The notes under the pieces are model-generated. The model ran no database searches. It saw nothing but the letters and a program-made list of their open reading frames with translations, and was not told the DNA's origin. From Cryobacterium suzukii (GTDB lineage Bacteria; Actinomycetota; Actinomycetes; Actinomycetales; Microbacteriaceae), in NCBI RefSeq assembly GCF_004403185.1, contig NZ_SOHJ01000002.1, positions 426,038 to 490,037 on the forward strand: 64,000 bases of DNA, read 5' to 3'. How positions within the stretch are numbered: the first letter of the stretch is position 1; each line of letters opens with the position of its first letter. Positions 59,301 through 64,000 of the stretch are shown here, one piece after another. A program made the translations under genes and the position numbers.

Positions 59301-60945
59301 CCCGTGGATCGCTCGCACCAGGCACGCCACGGCCGGCGTCGGCCTCATCTCGCCTCCGCCGCACCACGATATCTACTCGATTGAAGACCTCAAGCAGCTC
59401 ATCTTCGACCTGAAACGGGCCAACCCGAAGGCGCGCATCCACACCAAACTGGTCAGCCAGTCGGGTATCGGAGCCGTCGCGGCCGGGGTCGCCAAGGCTC
59501 TCTCCGACGTGATCCTGATCAGCGGCCACGACGGCGGAACGGGCGCGAGCCCGGTCAACTCGCTCAAGCACGCCGGTACGCCGTGGGAACTCGGCCTCGC
59601 CGAGACCCAGCAGACGCTCATGCTCAACGGCATGCGCGACCGGGTGGTCGTACAGGTTGACGGCCAGCTGAAGACAGGGCGTGACGTACTCGTCGGCGCC
59701 CTGCTCGGCGCCGAGGAATTCGGTTTCGCCACCGCGCCGCTCGTCGTCTCTGGCTGCATCATGATGCGCGTCTGTCACCTCGACACCTGCCCCGTCGGCG
59801 TGGCCACGCAGAACCCGGAGTTGCGTAAACGCTTCAATGGTCAGGCTGACCATGTCGTGAATTTCTTCGAGTTCATCGCCCAGGAAGTTCGTGAGTACCT
59901 CGCCGAACTCGGATTCCGCAGTCTTGACGAAGCTATCGGTCACCGTGAAGTGCTGAACGTCAACCGTGCTCTGACCCACTGGAAGGCGCAGGGGCTTGAC
60001 CTCGCACCCATTCTCAGCGGCCCGGACTTTTCCGAGAGCGAACCGCGCAAGTGGGCCCGCGCCCAGGAGCACGAGCTGGACAAGCACTTCGACAACGAAC
60101 TGATTCGTCGCAGCCAGAGCGTGCTCGAGCACGGCGGCGCGATCAGCATCGACCTGCCGATCCGCAACACCGAGCGTGCCGTCGGAACCATGCTCGGCAA
60201 CCAGGTCACTCTCCGGCATGGCGAAAACGGCCTCCCGGCAGGGTCGATCGAGGTCACCCTTACCGGGTCTGCCGGGCAGTCATTCGGAGCGTTCCTGCCG
60301 AGCGGCATCACCCTGCGACTGGAAGGTGATTCCAACGACTACGTCGGTAAGGGCCTGTCGGGCGGGCAGATCATCGTTCGCCCCGATCGGACCAGCCAAT
60401 TTCCGGCCGAAGACAACGTCATCGCTGGAAACGTGATCGGTTACGGGGCGACCCAGGGCAGCCTGTTCATTCGTGGCATTGTTGGCGAACGCTTCCTGGT
60501 GCGCAACTCCGGTGCGATCGCCGTCGTGGAGGGCGTGGGGGACCACGCCCTCGAATACATGACCGGGGGCCTCGCGCTCATCCTCGGCGAGACCGGGCGC
60601 AACCTCGGAGCCGGAATGAGCGGTGGCACGGCATACGTCTACGGACTCACCGCTGAACGGGTCAACCGTGACGCGTTGACGTCGGGGGAGTTGCGTCTGC
60701 TGGCGCTCGACAGCGTCGATCGTGAGATCGTGCGCGACCTGCTCGAACAACACCGGGACCAGACCGACTCCGCGCTGGCCAAGCGAATGCTCGACAACCT
60801 GGAAGAAACCATGAACGCTTTTGTCAAGGTGCTGCCGCGCGACTACGCGGCCGTGCTGGAGACCAGACAAACGGCCGTCGATGAGGGACTCGATCCCGAC
60901 GGTCTGGTTGTCTGGAATCGAATTCTGGAGGTAACCAATGGCTGA
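56368..60945 (+). CDS. gltB: Glutamate synthase (NADPH/NADH) large subunit
   Basis: Makes two glutamates from glutamine and 2-oxoglutarate. The 1525-residue product has a short propeptide and then the class II amidotransferase nucleophile C29 in AAERDACGLAMVATL, which should become residue 1 after cleavage. The central domain, FMN-binding synthase domain (PGEGGQLPPTKVYPWIARTR), [3Fe-4S] cysteines (CIMMRVCHLDTCPVGVA) and C-terminal beta-helix (YVGKGLSGGQIIV) follow. ATG 56368 is preceded by GAGGA. The frame also opens at GTG 56353. It overlaps gltD by 8 bp. Confidence 0.96.
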   Translation: MAQKPLYSRFSSMPEASGLYDPAAERDACGLAMVATLRGTAGHDIITQALDALRNLEHRGAVGSDAGTGDGAGIITQIPDAFLRAVTEFALPPVGQYAVGNVFLPTDPTARTAIKRAISLIADDESLTIIGWREVPVHPEDLGSQARANMPAIQQLFVQSTRTTESGEPFSDIALDRQTFRLRKRAERELEIYFVSLSCRTLVYKGMVTTLQLEPFYPDLSDERFASTLALVHSRYSTNTFPSWPLAQPFRMIAHNGEINTVQGNRNWMRARQSQLESELLGDLAPLLPIVTPGASDSASFDEVVELLSLSGRSLPHAIMMMVPEAWENQTDLDDERRDFYEYHSMLMEPWDGPAAIVFTDGSLVGATLDRNGLRPGRYLITDDGLVVLASEIGVLGIDPARVVRKGRLRPGQMFLVDTKAGRIIDDREIKADLSTSEPWGDWLQKGRINLKDLPEREHIVHPPASVVRRQRTFGYTEEEVRILLTPMARTGAEPLGAMGSDTPIAVLSDRPRLMFDYFTQQFAQVTNPPLDSIREEVVTSLRLGLGPERNLLSAGPEHARQVILDFPVIDNDELAKIQHIDPVVGSRTTTTVRGLYRFEEGPDALSKRLAAICVEVDEAIEAGALFIVLSDRDSNKDLAPIPSLLMIAAVHHHLIRTENRMKVGIVVEAGDVREVHHVALLIGYGASAVNPYLAMETCEDLVRSGIITNVTPERAVRNVIKALGKGVLKIMSKMGISTVSSYAGAQAFEAVGLAQSFVDQYFTGTTSKLGGVGIDVIGVENLSRHASAYPMDAAVTAHERLATGGEYQWRRDGAPHLFNPETIFRLQHATRTRRYDIFREYTKMVDDQAESLMTLRGMFTLSPGQRPPVPLDEVESVSQIVKRFSTGAMSYGSISQEAHETLAIAMNRLGGKSNTGEGGEDLDRLLDPTRRSAVKQVASGRFGVTSMYLTHAEDIQIKLAQGAKPGEGGQLPPTKVYPWIARTRHATAGVGLISPPPHHDIYSIEDLKQLIFDLKRANPKARIHTKLVSQSGIGAVAAGVAKALSDVILISGHDGGTGASPVNSLKHAGTPWELGLAETQQTLMLNGMRDRVVVQVDGQLKTGRDVLVGALLGAEEFGFATAPLVVSGCIMMRVCHLDTCPVGVATQNPELRKRFNGQADHVVNFFEFIAQEVREYLAELGFRSLDEAIGHREVLNVNRALTHWKAQGLDLAPILSGPDFSESEPRKWARAQEHELDKHFDNELIRRSQSVLEHGGAISIDLPIRNTERAVGTMLGNQVTLRHGENGLPAGSIEVTLTGSAGQSFGAFLPSGITLRLEGDSNDYVGKGLSGGQIIVRPDRTSQFPAEDNVIAGNVIGYGATQGSLFIRGIVGERFLVRNSGAIAVVEGVGDHALEYMTGGLALILGETGRNLGAGMSGGTAYVYGLTAERVNRDALTSGELRLLALDSVDREIVRDLLEQHRDQTDSALAKRMLDNLEETMNAFVKVLPRDYAAVLETRQTAVDEGLDPDGLVVWNRILEVTNG

Positions 60946-62395
60946 TCCGAAGGGATTCCTGAAGACCACGGAACGTGAGCTCCCGGCTCGCCGACCGGTG
61001 GCCATCCGCTTGATGGACTGGAAAGAGGTCTACGAGCAGGGTGACACTGCCGTGCTCAAACGGCAGGCCGGCCGCTGTATGGACTGCGGTGTGCCGTTCT
61101 GCCACCAGGGTTGCCCGCTCGGCAACCTCATTCCCGAGTGGAACGATCTGGTCTGGCGCGACGAGGGTCGAGCGGCCATCGAACGCCTGCACGCGACGAA
61201 CAACTTTCCCGAATTCACCGGTCGGCTCTGCCCGGCCCCGTGTGAATCGTCGTGTGTGCTCGGCATCAATCAGCCCGCCGTGACCATTAAGCAGGTCGAG
61301 GTGTCGATCATCGACCAGGCGTTCGCCAAGGGCTGGGTACAGCCGCAACCGCCCGGCCGTCTGACCGGCAAGACCGTCGCGGTCGTCGGCTCCGGCCCGG
61401 CCGGACTGGCCGCAGCCCAGCAACTCACCCGCGCCGGTCACACCGTCGCCGTGTTCGAACGCGACGACCGCATCGGCGGGTTGCTGCGCTACGGCATTCC
61501 CGACTTTAAAATGGAGAAGAAGCACCTCGAACTACGCCTCGCCCAGATGACGGCAGAGGGCACCCGCTTTCGCGCCAACGTCAACATCGGTGTGGACATC
61601 ATGTGGGATGACCTGCGTGCCCGCTACGACGCTGTTGTGGTGGCGACCGGTGCCATGGTGCCCCGCGACCTGCCGATTCCGGGGCGCGATCTGCCCGGAG
61701 TGCACTTCGCCATGGAATACCTGGTTCAGCAGAACAAGATCGGCGCCGGCGGAAGCATCGAAGCGCGCATCGACGCTGAGGGCAAGCACGTGGTGGTGCT
61801 CGGCGGTGGTGACACCGGTGCCGACTGCATCGGCACGGCGCATCGCCAGCTGGCAGCATCCGTCACCAACCTCGCGATCGGCAAGCAGCCGGGCACGACC
61901 CGCCCGGAGAGCCAGCCTTGGCCGATATCGCCGACCCTGTTCGAGGTTTCCAGCGCTCACGAAGAGGGCGGCACCCGCCAGTACCTCGCGTCGACGGTGG
62001 AGTTTCTGGCCAACGAATTCGGCGAGGTGCGAGCCATTCGCATCGCCGAGACCGAGTACCTTGACGGACGCCGCGTTCCCAAGGCCGGTTCGGAGCGGGA
62101 AATCCCGGCCGACCTGGTGTTGCTCGCCATGGGCTTCACCGGTCCGGAACAAGGTGACCTCGGCCACCAGCTGAAGGTTCCCTTCGACGGGCGCGGCAAC
62201 GTTGAGCGTGACGGCAACTACCAGACCAGCCAGGAGGGTGTCTTCGTCGCCGGCGACGCCGGTCGGGGTCAGTCGCTGATCGTCTGGGCCATCGCCGAGG
62301 GTCGCGCAGCGGCCGCTTCGGTCGATGCGTTTCTGGAAGGGCAGACGCAACTGCCGTCTCCCGTTAAGCCCACGGACCGCTCGTTTTCCCTCTAA
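60938..62395 (+). CDS. gltD: Glutamate synthase small subunit
   Basis: Flavoprotein that feeds electrons from NAD(P)H to GltB. The 485-residue product has two iron-sulfur cysteine motifs (CMDCGVPFCHQGCPLGN and CPAPCESSCVL), the FAD motif VAVVGSGPAGLAAAQQLTRA, the NAD(P)H motif VVVLGGGDTGADCIGTAHRQ, and the C-terminal VFVAGDAGRGQSLIVWAIAE. The start overlaps gltB, so subunits are co-translated. The order gltB-gltD is standard. Confidence 0.97.
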   Translation: MADPKGFLKTTERELPARRPVAIRLMDWKEVYEQGDTAVLKRQAGRCMDCGVPFCHQGCPLGNLIPEWNDLVWRDEGRAAIERLHATNNFPEFTGRLCPAPCESSCVLGINQPAVTIKQVEVSIIDQAFAKGWVQPQPPGRLTGKTVAVVGSGPAGLAAAQQLTRAGHTVAVFERDDRIGGLLRYGIPDFKMEKKHLELRLAQMTAEGTRFRANVNIGVDIMWDDLRARYDAVVVATGAMVPRDLPIPGRDLPGVHFAMEYLVQQNKIGAGGSIEARIDAEGKHVVVLGGGDTGADCIGTAHRQLAASVTNLAIGKQPGTTRPESQPWPISPTLFEVSSAHEEGGTRQYLASTVEFLANEFGEVRAIRIAETEYLDGRRVPKAGSEREIPADLVLLAMGFTGPEQGDLGHQLKVPFDGRGNVERDGNYQTSQEGVFVAGDAGRGQSLIVWAIAEGRAAAASVDAFLEGQTQLPSPVKPTDRSFSL

Positions 62396-62461
62396 TCCAC
62401 TAGCCTTCCTGCACCACGTCGAAATGCGCCTGAAGAGCGCGGAAATCGGAGATTTACCAGA

Positions 62462-63907
62462 ATGAGACGCGCAAAAATCGTTGCTACCCTCGGGCCGGCG
62501 GCGGCCAGTTACGAGCAGATCAGAGCCCTCATCGACGCGGGCGTCGACGTATGTCGTATGAACCTGAGCCACGGCAACTACCAGGTGCACGAGAGCGTAT
62601 ACGCCAATGTGCGCAAGGCCGCCAACGATTCCGGCCGTGCCATCGCCGTCATGGTTGACCTGCAGGGTCCCAAGATTCGTCTGGGCAAATTCGAGGGCGG
62701 CCCGTACGAGCTCGCCGTCGGCGACATCTTCAAGATCACCACCGAAGACGTACTCGGCACCAAAGAACTATCCGGCACGACTTTTAAAGGGCTGCCGCAC
62801 GATGTGCACCCCGGCGATTTTCTGCTCATCGACGATGGCAAGGTCAAGGTGCAGGTCATCGAAACGGATGGCGTCGTCGTCACCACCAAGGTGATCGTCG
62901 CCGGCCCGGTCTCCAATAACAAGGGCATCAACCTGCCCGGCGTGGCCGTCAATGTTCCCGCCCTGTCGGAGAAAGACGAAGCCGACCTGCGCTGGGGCCT
63001 GCGTCTCGGAGCCGACCTCATCGCGCTGTCGTTCGTGCGTAGCGCCGATGACATCGTCCGCGTGCACGAGATCATGGCCGAAGAAGGCCGCCGCGTTCCG
63101 GTGATCGCCAAGATCGAGAAGCCGCAGGCCGTCGACAACCTCGAAGAAATCGTTGACGCCTTCGACGCGATTATGGTCGCCCGTGGCGACCTCGGCGTCG
63201 AGCTGCCGCTTGAGGCCGTGCCGATTGTGCAAAAGCAGGCCGTTGAGATCGCTCGCCGCATGGCCAAGCCGGTCATCGTGGCCACGCAGATGCTCGAATC
63301 CATGATTTTGAGCCCGGTACCCACCCGTGCGGAGACCAGCGATGTCGCAAACGCCGTGCTCGACGGTGCGGATGCCGTCATGCTCAGCGGTGAGACCAGC
63401 GTTGGAGAATACCCCGTTGTCACGGTGCAGACCATGGCCCGCATTGTGGAGTCGACCGAGGTACACGGCCTCGAGCGCATCGGAAAGCTGACCAACAAGC
63501 CGCGCACCCAGGGCGGTGCCATCACCCTGGCCGCCATCGAGGTCGCCGAATTCGTTGACGCGAAGTTCCTCTGTATCTTCACCGAATCCGGCGACTCAGC
63601 CCGCCGTATGTCGCGTCTGCGGTCGAAAATTCCGATGCTGGCCTTCACCCCGGAGGCGGGCATCCGTCGTCGTCTGGCCCTCACCTGGGGAATCCAGACC
63701 TACCTGGTGGACCCGGTTACCCACACCGACGCCATGTTCGGTCAGGTCGATGACATTCTGCTCGGGCAGGGCCTCGCGGAAATCGGTGACAAGGTCGTCG
63801 TCATCTCTGGTTCCCCTCCCGGAATCGTGGGTTCGACGAACGACATTCGCGTGCACCGCGTGGGCGACGCCCACAACGAGGTCGCGCCGGCGTACGTCAA
63901 GAAGTAG
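62462..63907 (+). CDS. pyk: Pyruvate kinase
   Basis: Final ATP-yielding step of glycolysis. The 481-residue product has the start RRAKIVATLGPAAASYEQIR, CRMNLSHGNY, VDLQGPKIRLG, the active-site Lys region VPVIAKIEKPQAVDNLEEIV, MVARGDLGVELPLEAVPIVQ, and MLSGETSVGEYPV, plus a normal C-terminal allosteric domain. GGAGA lies upstream of the ATG. It is followed by a strong terminator, ending the annotated region. Confidence 0.97.
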   Translation: MRRAKIVATLGPAAASYEQIRALIDAGVDVCRMNLSHGNYQVHESVYANVRKAANDSGRAIAVMVDLQGPKIRLGKFEGGPYELAVGDIFKITTEDVLGTKELSGTTFKGLPHDVHPGDFLLIDDGKVKVQVIETDGVVVTTKVIVAGPVSNNKGINLPGVAVNVPALSEKDEADLRWGLRLGADLIALSFVRSADDIVRVHEIMAEEGRRVPVIAKIEKPQAVDNLEEIVDAFDAIMVARGDLGVELPLEAVPIVQKQAVEIARRMAKPVIVATQMLESMILSPVPTRAETSDVANAVLDGADAVMLSGETSVGEYPVVTVQTMARIVESTEVHGLERIGKLTNKPRTQGGAITLAAIEVAEFVDAKFLCIFTESGDSARRMSRLRSKIPMLAFTPEAGIRRRLALTWGIQTYLVDPVTHTDAMFGQVDDILLGQGLAEIGDKVVVISGSPPGIVGSTNDIRVHRVGDAHNEVAPAYVKK

Positions 63908-63919
63908 CGTTTATAGCGA

Positions 63920-63956
63920 AAAGCCCCGCTCCGTGATTTCGACGGAGCGGGGCTTT
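63920..63956 (+). terminator. Intrinsic terminator after pyk
   Basis: A perfect 15-bp stem (63920-63934 with 63942-63956) with a 7-base loop. The arms begin with AAA and end in TTT, so it can work in both directions. The last 44 bases of the window (63957-64000) show no recognisable feature. Confidence 0.9.
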
Positions 63957-64000
63957 GGGCGATATCGACGTCTCTTTCATCTTCGCGTCCGCGACGCGAG

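Overview
This window is a gene-dense, high-GC chromosomal segment, almost certainly from an actinobacterium of the family Microbacteriaceae. The evidence is frequent GTG and TTG starts, 1-8 bp stop/start overlaps, a mycobacterial-type integration host factor domain fused to guanylate kinase, a PriA without helicase motifs, a stand-alone cysteine-free ribosomal protein S4, a PH-like membrane protein between pyrC and carA, and HGxxPAAW and TIGR02234-type membrane proteins inside the trp operon. The genus cannot be resolved from the sequence alone. Nearly all of it is conserved core metabolism and information processing. I see no rRNA, tRNA, CRISPR array, prophage or insertion sequence.

Layout. 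1-4616: ruvA (3' part)-ruvB, then yajC-secD-secF (Holliday junction migration, Sec accessory membrane complex), closed by a strong terminator. 4790-9901: the (p)ppGpp synthase/hydrolase gene, converging on a small AbiEi-antitoxin-like gene, then minus-strand DUF349 and membrane-anchored cyclophilin genes. 10009-16175: rarA, rpsD, a DUF948 gene and its small partner, alaS and ruvX. 16178-21291: mltG followed by aroE-aroC-aroK-aroB, tightly coupled. 21295-24857 (minus strand): a GAF-domain regulator, an aldehyde dehydrogenase and a DUF779 protein, placed between aroB and the rest of the usual aroQ-efp-nusB block. 25091-28133: an unknown small gene, aroQ, efp-nusB and a membrane-anchored DsbA-like protein. 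28245-38450: the pyrimidine operon pyrR-pyrB-pyrC-(PH-like)-carA-carB-pyrF, continuing into mIHF-gmk and rpoZ. 38477-45414: coaBC, metK, priA, fmt, rsmB. 45524-46527 (minus): a DUF2975-like membrane protein with a tiny HTH regulator and a palindromic operator candidate. 46778-55121: rpe-hisE, hisG-hisF-hisI and trpE-(two membrane proteins)-trpC-trpB-trpA, an almost continuous histidine/tryptophan gene string. 55209-63907: lgt, gltB-gltD, pyk, then a terminator.

How it fits together. The aro genes make chorismate, which the trp genes use, while the his/trp string and rpe share phosphoribosyl chemistry. The pyr operon, gmk and rpoZ link nucleotide supply with transcription. The best leads beyond ordinary annotation are: the mIHF-guanylate kinase fusion; a PyrR-type RNA hairpin next to the Shine-Dalgarno of pyrR, which has a TTG start; a CarA N-terminal extension made of 15-bp tandem repeats; the aldehyde cassette interrupting the aro cluster, with a terminator between its last two genes; and the HTH/DUF2975 module with its inverted-repeat operator. 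I found no clear case of an entirely new multi-gene system. No stretch longer than 300 bases lacks a gene. The largest gaps are 46528-46777, 24864-25090 and 11350-11547.
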